From: Staphylococcus massiliensis CCUG 55927
GTDB lineage: Bacteria; Bacillota; Bacilli; Staphylococcales; Staphylococcaceae
Direction of reading: 5' to 3'
NCBI RefSeq assembly: GCF_000298075.1
Contig: NZ_JH815593.1
Location: 1,095,688 to 1,132,066 of the forward strand
Length of the DNA stretch: 36,379 nucleotides
Below the pieces are notes generated by a model. The model was given only the letters and a program-made list of their open reading frames with translations, was not told the origin of the DNA and did no database searches. Both the position numbers and the translations under genes were made by a program. Of the stretch, positions 27,095 through 36,379 are shown one piece after another. Each line of letters opens with the position of its first letter. Within the stretch, counting starts at the first letter, position 1.

Positions 27095-28534
27095 TTAAAT
27101 GCTCAAAAGTATATTTAACATTTTATTTAATTTGTAGGTACTAACTTGAAACCATTCTGACATGTCTTTTTTCGTGACCTTTTGATGACGTTCTGCCTTA
27201 AAGAATAGGTATACAACCGCCGCAACATAGGCGTTCTCGTCTGAAAGGTCTTTTCGAGAAGCGATGATAGACTCTGCGTAGTCAATCCAACTTAACATCA
27301 ATTGATTGCTATTGACAAGACGGTCTTCATCATAGATAAGTTTTAAGCCTCTGTGAATGAAGTCCAAACGCGTCAGTTTCAAATCGCTTACAAGATAGGA
27401 AATATAAAGTCGTTCATAATCACCCATTGATTCTAAGACGTGCCAAATGTCCTCGGTCATGATGATGGACTGCCCTTTCTCTTGATCGAGTAAAAAGATA
27501 CCAAGTATACGACGTGCGAGATCATCATCCATTAGTAGCGGTTCAATATGATCTTTAAAGAACGCTTTACTATGCGCAATCATCCAAGGTGCATGTCCTA
27601 CCTCTACTTGAGAAATTTCACGTAATTGTTCCCAAAAATACTTACTCTTAGACGTATTTCCGAGGAAATAACTATTGAAGCTCAAGGCGTGAAACATTTG
27701 GTAAGACAAATATTTCCCCTTCTTATAAAGTGGCACGAGTAACTGATTCGATGCATGGTATTGTTTTAAGAAGCTCAGCACAATGCCTAACTTAAAGCTT
27801 TCGTCATCATTAATTGGCGCAATTTTACGAAGCAATTGCACATACTTTTTAAACTGTTCACGTTGATTTGTGTTATAGAGTAACAACGTATAGTGACATA
27901 AAGCATGTACATCGCTTGAGTCTTCACTTAGAAGGCGCTCAAACATTTCTTTCGCAACTGAGTATTCGTTTAAATATAAATAGCACATTGCTAATAAGTT
28001 GCGACTTACTCTATGTTCACGTACGTGTTCTTCAAGGCTTTCCATATAGTCACGCGCATCTATTAAACGCCCTTGACCAAATAAATGTTGGAAAATCATT
28101 TGCGCTGAGAACAGTTCGCTTTCTAGCTTTAATTTCTTTTCTTCATGATACGTCACTTCAAACATATCTTCTAACTCTTCGCGGTAGTCCGCATCGTCGC
28201 TTGTAAATACATAATTTAAACCAAACAAGTAAGCCTTGTTTGGTTCATTCTGAGCGATGTTAATCTGGCTGAGTTCATAATAACTCTCAGGGATCTTGTC
28301 GCCCGTAACGATTTGATCAAAGAATAATTGCTCAGCTTCGTTAAACTTTTTAAGTTTCGTTAAAGCAAAAGCAAGTTCCTTCTTAATTTCAAAGTCGTGA
28401 GGTGACAATTCTAAGACCTTATGATAGTAGTATGAAGCCTTTGAATAATCGTGCTGTAAAGATTTTGTTTTAGCGCGCTTTTCATAGAAAGCTTGATCAA
28501 ACTTCATTGGTATAACCTTGTCGTGATGTGTCAT
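27095..28534 (-). CDS. Tetratricopeptide-repeat protein, conserved in staphylococci
   Basis: A 479-residue soluble protein. The N-terminal half shows TPR-like helix pairs (for example about residues 22-75, DYSKASYYYHKVLELSPHDFEIKK region and KKFNEAEQLFF; and about 150-225). The C-terminal part is helical with no known catalytic motif. TPR arrays hold protein partners; the partner is unknown. The ATG at 28532-28534 lies 8 bases after GGAGGTGG, while the longer frame starts inside that site. The gene follows the acyltransferase gene after about 20 bases and precedes trxB. The same neighbour order exists in S. aureus. Confidence 0.85.
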   Translation of the reverse strand: MTHHDKVIPMKFDQAFYEKRAKTKSLQHDYSKASYYYHKVLELSPHDFEIKKELAFALTKLKKFNEAEQLFFDQIVTGDKIPESYYELSQINIAQNEPNKAYLFGLNYVFTSDDADYREELEDMFEVTYHEEKKLKLESELFSAQMIFQHLFGQGRLIDARDYMESLEEHVREHRVSRNLLAMCYLYLNEYSVAKEMFERLLSEDSSDVHALCHYTLLLYNTNQREQFKKYVQLLRKIAPINDDESFKLGIVLSFLKQYHASNQLLVPLYKKGKYLSYQMFHALSFNSYFLGNTSKSKYFWEQLREISQVEVGHAPWMIAHSKAFFKDHIEPLLMDDDLARRILGIFLLDQEKGQSIIMTEDIWHVLESMGDYERLYISYLVSDLKLTRLDFIHRGLKLIYDEDRLVNSNQLMLSWIDYAESIIASRKDLSDENAYVAAVVYLFFKAERHQKVTKKDMSEWFQVSTYKLNKMLNILLSI

Positions 28535-28556
28535 AGGTATTGCCACCTCCATATAT

Positions 28557-29030
28557 TTATTTAAGTTGCATGGGATTACCGTACGCTAATGCATGATCTG
28601 GTACATTTTTCGTTACAACGGTACCTGCGCCAACTTTCGCATAGTTGCCAATCGTCACGCCGGGTAATATTGTAACGTTTGCGCCGATCAACGTGTAATC
28701 TCCAATTTGAACGTTACCTTTTCTAAATTCATCGACTAAAAATTCATGTGTAAGTATTGTAGCATTATACCCAATAACTGAGCGTTTGCCAATAGCTATT
28801 AGTTCAGGATACATGATATCAGGTACTGCTTTAAAAGCAATAGCCGTCTCTTCACCGATTTTCATACCTAACAATTTTATAAAAAGTGTACGCTTTAAAC
28901 GTACACTTGGTAAATATCTGCATGCTTCTATAACAACTGTGTTCTTTAAAATCTTTCCGAACTTTATAAAACGATACATATGCCACAACGGATTTCTGTG
29001 GCTAGATGGTGTTTTCGTTAACTTTCTCAA
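28557..29030 (-). CDS. Hexapeptide-repeat (left-handed beta-helix) acyltransferase
   Basis: A 157-residue protein of the trimeric O-acetyltransferase superfamily (LacA/NodL/maltose-acetyltransferase type). From about residue 55 on it shows hexapeptide turns: MKIGEETAIAF, IAIGKRSVIGYNATI, VQIGDYTLIGANVTILPGVTIG, AKVGAGTVVTKNVP. Likely uses acetyl-CoA to modify a sugar or lipid; acceptor unknown. His94 in the ILTHEF loop may be the catalytic base. The start is a TTG at 29028-29030, giving MRKLTKTPSSHRN, which reads like the staphylococcal homologue; there is no better ATG. It starts only 6 bases after the lgt stop, so it is in the hprK-lgt operon. Confidence 0.88.
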   Translation of the reverse strand: MRKLTKTPSSHRNPLWHMYRFIKFGKILKNTVVIEACRYLPSVRLKRTLFIKLLGMKIGEETAIAFKAVPDIMYPELIAIGKRSVIGYNATILTHEFLVDEFRKGNVQIGDYTLIGANVTILPGVTIGNYAKVGAGTVVTKNVPDHALAYGNPMQLK

Positions 29031-29036
29031 ATGTTA

Positions 29037-29876
29037 TCACTTACCTTTTTCTTTTGAAGTAGGCCATGGTAACACGCCAACATCTTTATAACGTGGAACG
29101 TTATATTTAAAGCGTCTGAACAAGATTAGCGCGATACCGATGATTATTAAGAGTAATGATACTAACTGAGCAACGCGAATTAAATCCGCAATCATTAATG
29201 CATCGGTACGTAGTCCTTCGATAAAGAAGCGGCCAAATGAGTACCATATTAAATATAAGAAGAACGTTTCACCAATCTTAAGGTGCTTTCTTAAAGCAAT
29301 CAGAATGATAAACCCTAAGACGTCCCAAATCGATTCATATAAGAACGCTGGGTGGTAATACGTGCCGTCGATTTTCATATTCTCAATGATAAAGTTTGGA
29401 ATGTGTAATCCCTCTAGAAAGGACCTTGAAACCGGGCCACCATGTGCTTCATGGTTCATAAAGTTACCCCATCTACCAATACCTTGCGCTAAAATAATAC
29501 TTGGTGCTACCACGTCTCCGATTTGTAGTGGACTGTAATTCTTCTGCTTACAAAGGATTAATCCTGTTAAGAAGGCACCGATTAAGCCACCGTGGATGGC
29601 AATACCGCCTTTCCATATCATCGGTATTTCAACAGGATGCTTCATGTAATAAGGGAATTGGAAGATTACAAAGTAAATACGTGCGGCTAAGATCGCGAAA
29701 ATGACACTTAAAATAATCATGTTCAGTAAGTCATCTTCTTTATAACCAACCTTATCGGCACTTTTTTGTGCGATAAAATAACCAATCGCAATGGCACTCG
29801 CGATAATAATCCCGTACCAATGTACTTGAATCGGTCCTAAACTAAAAGCAATTGGGTCTATGTATGCAAGATTCAT
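29037..29876 (-). CDS. lgt: Prolipoprotein diacylglyceryl transferase
   Basis: Membrane enzyme that transfers diacylglycerol from phosphatidylglycerol to the lipobox cysteine of prolipoproteins, the first step of lipoprotein maturation. It has 279 residues and about seven membrane segments. The family signature [16 protein letters not shown] is present (around residues 130-145), as is the HGGLIGAF stretch (around 95). The ATG overlaps the hprK stop codon by four bases (ATGA), which indicates coupled translation. Order hprK-lgt-acyltransferase-TPR-trxB matches S. aureus. Confidence 0.97.
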   Translation of the reverse strand: MNLAYIDPIAFSLGPIQVHWYGIIIASAIAIGYFIAQKSADKVGYKEDDLLNMIILSVIFAILAARIYFVIFQFPYYMKHPVEIPMIWKGGIAIHGGLIGAFLTGLILCKQKNYSPLQIGDVVAPSIILAQGIGRWGNFMNHEAHGGPVSRSFLEGLHIPNFIIENMKIDGTYYHPAFLYESIWDVLGFIILIALRKHLKIGETFFLYLIWYSFGRFFIEGLRTDALMIADLIRVAQLVSLLLIIIGIALILFRRFKYNVPRYKDVGVLPWPTSKEKGK

Positions 29877-30814
29877 TTCTTACGCTCCTTATTTTTATTT
29901 CCGTTTTTCATGATTTCTGCATTTAAACGGTTATTGAATTCTTCAGCAGTATTGATGCCCATAATATTTAATCGGTAATTCATTGCTGCTACTTCAATAA
30001 TAACCGCAACATTTCGCCCAGGTCTTACCGGGATCGTCTTCTTCGTTATGTCTGTATCTAAAATCGTAAGCGATTCTTCATGTAACCCAATTCTGTCATA
30101 AAGTTTATTTTCATTCCATGTTTCAAGGTCAATATTGAGTCGAATACGCTTTTCAGTCAATATCGAACCTGCGCCAAATAACGTCATCACGTTGATAATA
30201 CCGAGCCCTCTAATTTCAAGTAAATGCTCGATAATCTTTGGCGGCTTACCAATTAACTCGTCTTTCGTAATTTGTCTAATTTCAACATTATCATCCGCAA
30301 CAAGTCTGTGACCACGTTTGACAAGTTCTAAGGCTGTCTCACTTTTACCAATGCCTGAGTCCCCTGTTATGAGTACACCTACACCGTACACGTCAACTAA
30401 TACACCATGTAACGACGTTGAGCGTGCAAGTCGTCGTTCAAGATATGTAGTTAATTGTCCCATCAGACGCGTTGTTGCGTCGTGAGATTTAAACAACGGC
30501 GTATTTAATTCCTTTGCTGCTTCGATTAATTCTTCAGGTGGCTCTAAATCACGCGTTATGATAATTGCTGGTGTTTCTTCACGGCATAAACTACGCATGC
30601 GCCCTTCTTTAGACGCTTCAGGCAACAAATTATAGAACGACAATTCCGTCGTACCTAATATCTGAATACGGTCTTTCGCATAGTGTGAAAAATAACCTGC
30701 CATTTCGAGACCAGGTCTTGATATGTCTGTGTTATGTATAGGGCGGTCTAAACCTTCTTCGCCTGCGATAAGTTCTAAATCAAACTTCTCTATTAAACAT
30801 TTCGCACTTATCAT
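29873..30814 (-). CDS. hprK: HPr kinase/phosphorylase
   Basis: Bifunctional enzyme that phosphorylates Ser46 of HPr when fructose-1,6-bisphosphate is high and removes it when phosphate is high, the switch for CcpA-dependent catabolite repression. It has 313 residues: N-terminal domain (1-130), His136 (TSLHGVLVD), Walker A GDSGIGKS at 151-158, [10 protein letters not shown], and the family signature [12 protein letters not shown]. The ATG at 30812-30814 follows GAGGTG by 6 bases; the longer frame has 22 unsupported codons. A TGGTATGAT extended -10 box lies upstream (around 30850-30860). It ties in with the glycolytic operon at the other end of the window, since both respond to the same sugar phosphate. 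Confidence 0.97.
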   Translation of the reverse strand: MISAKCLIEKFDLELIAGEEGLDRPIHNTDISRPGLEMAGYFSHYAKDRIQILGTTELSFYNLLPEASKEGRMRSLCREETPAIIITRDLEPPEELIEAAKELNTPLFKSHDATTRLMGQLTTYLERRLARSTSLHGVLVDVYGVGVLITGDSGIGKSETALELVKRGHRLVADDNVEIRQITKDELIGKPPKIIEHLLEIRGLGIINVMTLFGAGSILTEKRIRLNIDLETWNENKLYDRIGLHEESLTILDTDITKKTIPVRPGRNVAVIIEVAAMNYRLNIMGINTAEEFNNRLNAEIMKNGNKNKERKK

Positions 30815-30949
30815 GCTTGTCACCTCAATTGCTAACTTCACTACTCTTTTATCATACCAAAAAGCAACACGATTCCACATTAAAAACTAAACATTTCACT
30901 CGATTTCTTTTTTGAAAAGCCCTATCGTAAAAACGAATTATTATTGCTA

Positions 30950-30991
30950 TAAAATAAAGCCTTAGATGAAATGGGATTCATACTAAGGCTT
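30950..30991 (-). terminator. Terminator of the uvrB-uvrA operon
   Basis: Minus strand AAGCCTTAG with CTAAGGCTT, inner ATGAA/TTCAT pairing, then TATTTTAT. It ends 17 bases after the stop of the gene at 31008 and upstream of hprK. Confidence 0.85.
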
Positions 30992-31007
30992 AAAGTATCA
31001 CTAAAAA

Positions 31008-31379
31008 CTATTTTCTTTTATTAGGATCTAGAAAATCGCTAAGATTCTTAAGCGTTGATTCCATTTCATTAAATGGATCTTTCTTACCTGAATCACGATT
31101 TTGTTCATATCGCTTAAAACTTTCATTTAACTTATCCGTTACATTACGAAACGATTTACGAATTTCGTCTTCAATATCTTGAATATCATCTTGACGTGAA
31201 GTTGACTCGTTGTCTTTTGCTGAAGTGTCCTCTTGAGACGTACTTGTTGCTTTGGAATTTGTCGTTGATGCTTGTTCTTGAGATTTAGTATCAATCGCAT
31301 CAAGTAACATTGAAGCATCTTCAACTGAAATCTTATCATCTTTAAGTAGTTCTAAAATCTTTAATTTAGCCTGACTCAT
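31008..31379 (-). CDS. Small SHOCT-like/coiled protein after uvrA
   Basis: A 123-residue acidic protein. Residues 1-30 (KLKILELLKDDKISVEDASMLLDAI) form the short two-helix domain seen at the N-terminus of YvlB-like and related stress proteins. Residues 31-68 are a Ser/Thr/Gln/Asp-rich linker, and 69-123 a charged amphipathic helical region (EDEIRKSFRNVTDKLNESFKRY). No membrane segment. It starts 18 bases after uvrA with a strong AAAGGAGGG site and no own promoter, so it is co-transcribed with uvrB-uvrA and probably SOS-induced with them. A hypothetical gene sits here in S. aureus too. Function unknown. Confidence 0.8.
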   Translation of the reverse strand: MSQAKLKILELLKDDKISVEDASMLLDAIDTKSQEQASTTNSKATSTSQEDTSAKDNESTSRQDDIQDIEDEIRKSFRNVTDKLNESFKRYEQNRDSGKKDPFNEMESTLKNLSDFLDPNKRK

Positions 31380-31397
31380 GTGAATCCCTCCTTTAAA

Positions 31398-34229
31398 TTA
31401 GTCTTTATCTCGTTCTAAAACAGTCTTCAAATATTGACCTGTATATGAATCTTTATATTCAGCAATGTCTTCAGGTGTACCTGTCGCGACTAGCGTACCA
31501 CCGCCGTCGCCACCTTCAGGTCCTAAGTCTATGATGTGGTCTGCCGTTTTAATCACATCTAAATTATGTTCGATAATCACAACCGTGTCACCATTATCTA
31601 CAATTCGGTTCAGAACTTTGAGTAAGCGTTTAATATCATCAACGTGAAGACCTGTAGTCGGTTCATCAAGAATGTAAATAGAACGACCTGTAGAGCGCTT
31701 GTGAAGTTCTGAAGCAAGTTTAACACGTTGCGCTTCACCACCTGATAATGTCGTAGCTGGTTGGCCAAGTGTGATATACCCTAGACCAACATCTACAAGC
31801 GTTTGAAGCTTACGTTTAATCTTAGGTATATTTTCAAAGAAATGCGTCGCATCTTCTACAGTCATTTCGAGAACGTCCGCAATACTTTTACCTTTGTATT
31901 TTACTTCTAACGTTTCACGGTTATAACGTTTACCGTCACAAACTTCACAAGGCACATAAACATCTGGTAAGAAGTGCATTTCTATTTTAATAATACCATC
32001 ACCCTTACAAGCTTCACATCTACCGCCTTTAACGTTAAAACTAAAACGTCCTTTTTGATAACCGCGTACTTTAGCTTCGTTCGTATTTTGGAATACTTCA
32101 CGGATATTATCAAATACACTTGTGTAAGTAGCAGGGTTTGAACGTGGCGTACGACCAATTGGTGACTGGTCAATATCAATGATCTTATCGACATGTTCTA
32201 GCCCTTTAATGGCATCATGTTCACCAGGCTTCACTTTAGATTTATTGATTTTTTGCGCTAAACTTTTATATAACACTTCATTCACAAGTGAACTTTTACC
32301 TGATCCTGACACACCTGTGACAACAGTCATCGTTGATAACGGAAAGTCTACCGTTACGCCTTTTAAGTTGTTACTTCTTGCACCTTCAACCGTGATTTTA
32401 CGGTCAGTCACGTCACGGCGATGCTCAGGTACATCTACTTTTTTCTTACCTGATAAGTACTGTCCAGTTAGTGATTTCTTATTTTTCATAACTTGTTTAG
32501 GCGTACCACTTGCGACGATTTCACCACCGAAATCACCTGCACCAGGGCCTACGTCAACAAGATAATCCGCTGCACGCATCGTATCGTCATCATGTTCAAC
32601 TACAATTAAAGTATTACCTAGGTCGCGCATTTCTTTTAAAGTGTTAATTAAGCGATCATTGTCACGTTGGTGTAAACCAATCGATGGCTCATCCAGCACA
32701 TAGAGCACACCAGATAAACGTGAACCAATTTGGGTAGCCAGTCGAATACGCTGTGCTTCCCCACCTGAAAGCGTACCGGATGAACGGTTAAGTGTTAGAT
32801 AGTCAAGACCAACGTTATATAAGAACTCTAAGCGAGACGTAATCTCTTTCAAGATTAACTTCGCAATCGTTTGTTCTTGCTCTGTTAATTCAATATTACG
32901 GAAATAATCGAGCGCATCTTTAATTGAATAGCGCACAACTTCACCTATATTTAAGTCACCCACATAAACAGATAGCGCGTCTTCATTTAAACGCTTACCA
33001 TGACACGTCTCACATGGTAATTCCGTCATATATTTCTGCATCATTTCACGCACGTACTCTGAAGGTGAATCATGAAATCTACGGTTAATATTCGGTATTA
33101 CACCTTCAAATGCCATCGTACGCGTACGCTTTTGACCGTTTTTTGATTCGAACTTAAATTCAATTTGCTTACCTTTCGAGCCATAGAGAATAATATCCTT
33201 CTGACGTTTCGTTAACTTTTTAAATGGTTTATCCATTTTGATTTTATAAACTTCGCACACACGTTTTAATAATGTTGGATAGAAGTTCGAACTTGTCGGT
33301 TCCCAAGGTACAATCGCACCCTCTTCTAACGTCTTATCCTTGTCTGGCACGACTAAATCTAAGTCAACAGTTAGAGATTGCCCTAATCCGTCACACGTTG
33401 GACAAGCACCAAATGGACTGTTGAAACTAAACATTCTTGGTTCAAGTTCCCCAATTGAAAAGCCACATATCGGACACGCGTGATTTTCTGAGAAGGTCAG
33501 TGGTTCTGAACCAATCACATCAACTGTTAAATTACCTTCTGCTAATTCAAGAACTGTCTCAATAGAATCCGCTAAGCGTGTTTCAATACCAGGTTTTACA
33601 ACTAAACGGTCTACGACGATATCAATAGAATGATGCTTATTCTTATCAAGCTCAGGTACTTCCATAACATCCATGATTTCACCATCTACACGGACACGTA
33701 CATACCCTTTTTTATTAATATCTTCAAGTAGCTTTTCATGCGCACCCTTACGATGATTGACAACAGGTGCTAAAAGTTGAATTTTAGTACGTTCTTCTAA
33801 TTCGAGAATACGGTCTACCATTTGTTGAACCGTTTGAGATTCAATTTCAATGTTATGTTCTGGGCAATAAGGGCGTCCAATACGCGCATATAAAAGACGG
33901 ATATAGTCATAAATTTCTGTTACAGTTGCCACTGTTGAACGCGGGTTTTTACTTGTAGTCTTTTGGTCAATTGAAATAGCCGGTGATAAACCTTCAATCG
34001 TATCTACATCCGGTTTATCCATTTGACCTAAAAATTGACGTGCATAGGCACTTAACGATTCCACATAACGTCTTTGGCCTTCTGCGTAAATAGTATCGAA
34101 TGCTAGTGACGACTTACCTGAACCAGACAAACCTGTCATAACGATTAATTTATGTTTAGGTAATTCAATATCTACGCCTTTTAAGTTATGGGCACGCGCC
34201 CCTTTGATTACTATTGATGAATCTTTCAT
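31398..34229 (-). CDS. uvrA: Excinuclease ABC subunit A
   Basis: DNA-damage recognition ATPase of nucleotide excision repair, 943 residues. It has two ABC ATPase modules: Walker A GLSGSGKS (33-40) and GVSGSGKS (around 635), each with its signature, [11 protein letters not shown] and [11 protein letters not shown]. Zinc-binding cysteine sets are seen at CPICGF...CPTCDGLG (around 250-285) and CEACKGDG...CEVCDGKR (around 735-765), and a further pair CETCHGKR lies near 410. It starts 7 bases after the uvrB stop, with its ribosome site GAAGGGTG formed by the end of uvrB, so translation is coupled. Confidence 0.98.
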   Translation of the reverse strand: MKDSSIVIKGARAHNLKGVDIELPKHKLIVMTGLSGSGKSSLAFDTIYAEGQRRYVESLSAYARQFLGQMDKPDVDTIEGLSPAISIDQKTTSKNPRSTVATVTEIYDYIRLLYARIGRPYCPEHNIEIESQTVQQMVDRILELEERTKIQLLAPVVNHRKGAHEKLLEDINKKGYVRVRVDGEIMDVMEVPELDKNKHHSIDIVVDRLVVKPGIETRLADSIETVLELAEGNLTVDVIGSEPLTFSENHACPICGFSIGELEPRMFSFNSPFGACPTCDGLGQSLTVDLDLVVPDKDKTLEEGAIVPWEPTSSNFYPTLLKRVCEVYKIKMDKPFKKLTKRQKDIILYGSKGKQIEFKFESKNGQKRTRTMAFEGVIPNINRRFHDSPSEYVREMMQKYMTELPCETCHGKRLNEDALSVYVGDLNIGEVVRYSIKDALDYFRNIELTEQEQTIAKLILKEITSRLEFLYNVGLDYLTLNRSSGTLSGGEAQRIRLATQIGSRLSGVLYVLDEPSIGLHQRDNDRLINTLKEMRDLGNTLIVVEHDDDTMRAADYLVDVGPGAGDFGGEIVASGTPKQVMKNKKSLTGQYLSGKKKVDVPEHRRDVTDRKITVEGARSNNLKGVTVDFPLSTMTVVTGVSGSGKSSLVNEVLYKSLAQKINKSKVKPGEHDAIKGLEHVDKIIDIDQSPIGRTPRSNPATYTSVFDNIREVFQNTNEAKVRGYQKGRFSFNVKGGRCEACKGDGIIKIEMHFLPDVYVPCEVCDGKRYNRETLEVKYKGKSIADVLEMTVEDATHFFENIPKIKRKLQTLVDVGLGYITLGQPATTLSGGEAQRVKLASELHKRSTGRSIYILDEPTTGLHVDDIKRLLKVLNRIVDNGDTVVIIEHNLDVIKTADHIIDLGPEGGDGGGTLVATGTPEDIAEYKDSYTGQYLKTVLERDKD

Positions 34230-34236
34230 TTATGCT

Positions 34237-36219
34237 TCACCCTTCTGATTTTAATTCAAAAAGTAAATCTCTTAATTCTTGAGCGCGTTCGAAGTCGAGT
34301 TCTTTTGCGGCAGCTTTCATTTCTTTTTCTACATTTTCAATTGTTTTCTCGCGCTCTTTCTTCGTTAACTTCTTAGGTACTTCGACTTGTTGTTGTTCAT
34401 TTGTTTCGTCCGCTTCGACTGTAGCACTAATGACATCACGAATCTTCTTGTTAATCGTTTTCGGTGTGATGCCGTGCTTTTCATTATGTGCCATTTGGAT
34501 TTCTCGACGACGTTCTGTTTCATCAATCGCATACTGCATTGAATCCGTAATTTTATCCGCATACATGATAACTTCACCTTTGTCATTACGCGCAGCACGA
34601 CCAATTGTCTGAACAAGAGAACGTTCTGAACGTAAGAAACCTTCTTTATCCGCATCAAGGATAACTACAAGTGATACTTCTGGAATATCGATACCTTCCC
34701 TTAATAAGTTAATACCGATTAAGACATCAAAGGTACCCATACGTAAATCACGAATAATTTCAATACGTTCGAGTGTTTTGATTTCTGAGTGTAAGTAATT
34801 GACTTTTACGCCCGCTTCTTTAAGGTATGTGGTTAAGTCTTCACTCATTTTCTTCGTTAATGTCGTAACTAAGACACGTTCATTACGTTCGACACGGTCC
34901 TGAATTTCACTTAATAAATCATCAATTTGATTTTCAGTTGGTCGAACTTCAATTTTAGGATCAAGTAACCCTGTAGGACGGATAATTTGTTCAACCATTT
35001 CATCTGTATGTTCAAGTTCGTACGGACCTGGTGTTGCAGAAACGTATACGAGTTGATGTGTCTTATCTTCGAACTCTTCAAATTTTAGTGGTCTATTGTC
35101 GAGCGCACTTGGCAGACGAAAGCCGTGTTCCACTAAAACATTTTTACGCGCACGGTCACCGTTATACATCCCTCTGATTTGCGGTATCGTTACGTGAGAC
35201 TCATCAATCATAATGAGCCAATCATCGCCAAAGTAATCAAGCAACGTATACGGTGTTGATCCTAATGGGCGTAATGTTAAATGCACAGAATAGTTCTCGA
35301 TTCCTGAGCAAAAGCCCATTTCACGCATCATTTCTAGATCATAGTTCGTACGCTGTTCAAGTCGTTGTGCTTCTAATAATTTATTCTCGCTTCTTAAAAG
35401 TTCTAAACGTTCTTCTAACTCAGCCTCAATACGTTCAATCGCTACTTTTAGCTTTTCATCACGGGTAACGAAGTGTGATGCTGGGAAGATAGGAAAGTGC
35501 TTACGGTCCTTAATCACTTCGCCCGTTAAGTAATTCACTTCGCGAATGCGGTCTATTTCGTCACCAAAGAATTCAACACGGATACACATCTCTTCACGTG
35601 AAGCTGGGAAAATTTCTACCACATCACCGCGAACACGGAACGTACCACGTCTAAAGTCGATATCGTTACGTGTATATTGCACATCTACTAGCTTACGTAA
35701 AAGTTCACTACGGTCCATTTCCATCCCTACACGGATACTTACAACTAAGTCTTTATATTCTTCCGGATTACCTAAACCGTAAATACAACTTACGCTGGCG
35801 ATGATGATAACATCATCACGTTCGAACAATGCACTTGTTGCTGAGTGTCGGAGTTGGTCGATTTCATCGTTGATTGAGGCATCTTTTTCGATAAACGTAT
35901 CTGTAGATGGAACATAAGCTTCAGGTTGATAATAATCATAGTAACTTACGAAATATTCGACTCTATTTTCAGGGAAGAATTCTTTAAACTCACTATATAA
36001 TTGTCCAGCAAGCGTCTTATTGTGAGCGATAATTAAAGTGGGCTTACCGACTTCTTTAATAACATTACTCATTGTAAAGGTTTTACCAGTACCTGTTGCA
36101 CCAAGTAATGTTTGGTGACGTTTACCGTCCTTAACACCCTGTGCAATTTTAGCTATTGCTTCAGGTTGGTCACCACGCGGCTCAAAATCTGAGGCAATTT
36201 TAAATGGATAATGTTCCAT
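34237..36219 (-). CDS. uvrB: Excinuclease ABC subunit B
   Basis: Helicase-like damage verification subunit of nucleotide excision repair, 660 residues. Walker A GATGTGKT (40-47), the beta-hairpin that clamps DNA ([13 protein letters not shown], around 91-103), the Walker B DESH (around 336), helicase motifs VSATPGPYE and QTIGRAARN, and the C-terminal UVR domain ([26 protein letters not shown]) that binds UvrC. ATG follows AGGAGG by 7 bases. It heads the operon uvrB-uvrA-(31008) and has a LexA box over its promoter, so it is part of the SOS response. Confidence 0.98.
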   Translation of the reverse strand: MEHYPFKIASDFEPRGDQPEAIAKIAQGVKDGKRHQTLLGATGTGKTFTMSNVIKEVGKPTLIIAHNKTLAGQLYSEFKEFFPENRVEYFVSYYDYYQPEAYVPSTDTFIEKDASINDEIDQLRHSATSALFERDDVIIIASVSCIYGLGNPEEYKDLVVSIRVGMEMDRSELLRKLVDVQYTRNDIDFRRGTFRVRGDVVEIFPASREEMCIRVEFFGDEIDRIREVNYLTGEVIKDRKHFPIFPASHFVTRDEKLKVAIERIEAELEERLELLRSENKLLEAQRLEQRTNYDLEMMREMGFCSGIENYSVHLTLRPLGSTPYTLLDYFGDDWLIMIDESHVTIPQIRGMYNGDRARKNVLVEHGFRLPSALDNRPLKFEEFEDKTHQLVYVSATPGPYELEHTDEMVEQIIRPTGLLDPKIEVRPTENQIDDLLSEIQDRVERNERVLVTTLTKKMSEDLTTYLKEAGVKVNYLHSEIKTLERIEIIRDLRMGTFDVLIGINLLREGIDIPEVSLVVILDADKEGFLRSERSLVQTIGRAARNDKGEVIMYADKITDSMQYAIDETERRREIQMAHNEKHGITPKTINKKIRDVISATVEADETNEQQQVEVPKKLTKKEREKTIENVEKEMKAAAKELDFERAQELRDLLFELKSEG

Positions 36220-36255
36220 GCGCCATCCTCCTATCGATATCTTTCATTATTATAT

Positions 36256-36285
36256 ATTTTAACAGATTAACTAAATCTAATACAA
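36256..36285 (-). promoter_or_regulatory. Promoter of uvrB-uvrA
   Basis: Minus strand TTGTAT, 18 bases, TAAAAT, about 37 bases upstream of the uvrB start. The LexA box touches its -35 element. Confidence 0.65.
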
Positions 36286-36296
36286 ACATCTGTTCG
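36283..36296 (-). promoter_or_regulatory. lexA box: LexA (SOS) box of uvrB
   Basis: Minus strand CGAACAGATGTTTG fits the Gram-positive LexA consensus CGAACRNRYGTTYG at every position and overlaps the -35 region of the uvrB promoter. Confidence 0.92.
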
Positions 36297-36302
36297 CAAA
36301 AT

Positions 36303-36349
36303 AAAAAAGACGGGTTAGTGCTTTATATACACTAACTTCCCGTCTTTTT
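36303..36349. terminator. Terminator upstream of uvrB
   Basis: AAAAAGACGGGTTAGTG pairs with CACTAAC-TT-CCCGTCTTTTT (two-base bulge) with T runs on both strands. It would end the transcript of the next gene upstream on the minus strand, outside the window. Confidence 0.9.
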
Positions 36350-36379
36350 AGACTTTTAAATAAACTGTATTTAAAAAAG

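Overview
The window is a low-GC Gram-positive chromosome segment from the family Staphylococcaceae (Staphylococcus or a close relative such as Mammaliicoccus). The evidence is gene order: ssrA, smpB, rnr, est, secG, eno, gpmI, tpiA, pgk, gapA and cggR, then clpP, whiA, yvcK, rapZ, trxB, lgt, hprK, uvrA and uvrB follow the staphylococcal arrangement, and the proteins read as close relatives of the S. aureus ones. The species cannot be fixed from the sequence alone.

Layout, all on the minus strand unless stated. 1-4.7 kb: trans-translation and RNA decay (tmRNA, SmpB, RNase R), a carboxylesterase and SecG. 4.7-5.85 kb: a small membrane protein, then about 700 bases without a gene that hold two different 40-bp-period tandem arrays, each built around a dyad. 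5.85-12.9 kb: the lower-glycolysis operon cggR-gapA-pgk-tpiA-gpmI-eno, with a promoter and CggR-type operator upstream and a terminator between gapA and pgk. 13.2-15.4 kb: a lineage-specific block of small membrane proteins, a Ser/Thr/Glu-rich repeat protein broken at a G6 tract, and a 26-residue cationic peptide gene missing from ordinary ORF lists. 15.5-17.7 kb: a TIGR01777-type epimerase (+), and a nitroreductase divergent from a SarZ-like one-cysteine MarR regulator (+). 17.9-20.4 kb: a pectate-lyase-fold protein without signal peptide, a probable small RNA or attenuator, a large cruciform repeat element and tRNA-Arg(CCG). 20.5-22.8 kb (+): clpP under a CtsR box, and a secreted alkaline phosphatase. 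22.9-36.2 kb: whiA-yvcK-rapZ, trxB, a TPR protein, an acyltransferase, lgt, hprK, a small SHOCT-like protein, uvrA and uvrB, the last under a LexA box.

The core genes form several conserved operons: glycolysis under CggR, HPr kinase with prolipoprotein processing, nucleotide excision repair under LexA, RapZ/YvcK/WhiA, and ClpP under CtsR. The less ordinary content is the 40-bp arrays, the 13.2-15.4 kb block and the 17.7-20.3 kb region. No prophage, insertion sequence or CRISPR array was seen. Many translation starts were moved inward from the longest ORF because the first in-frame start codon overlaps the Shine-Dalgarno sequence.
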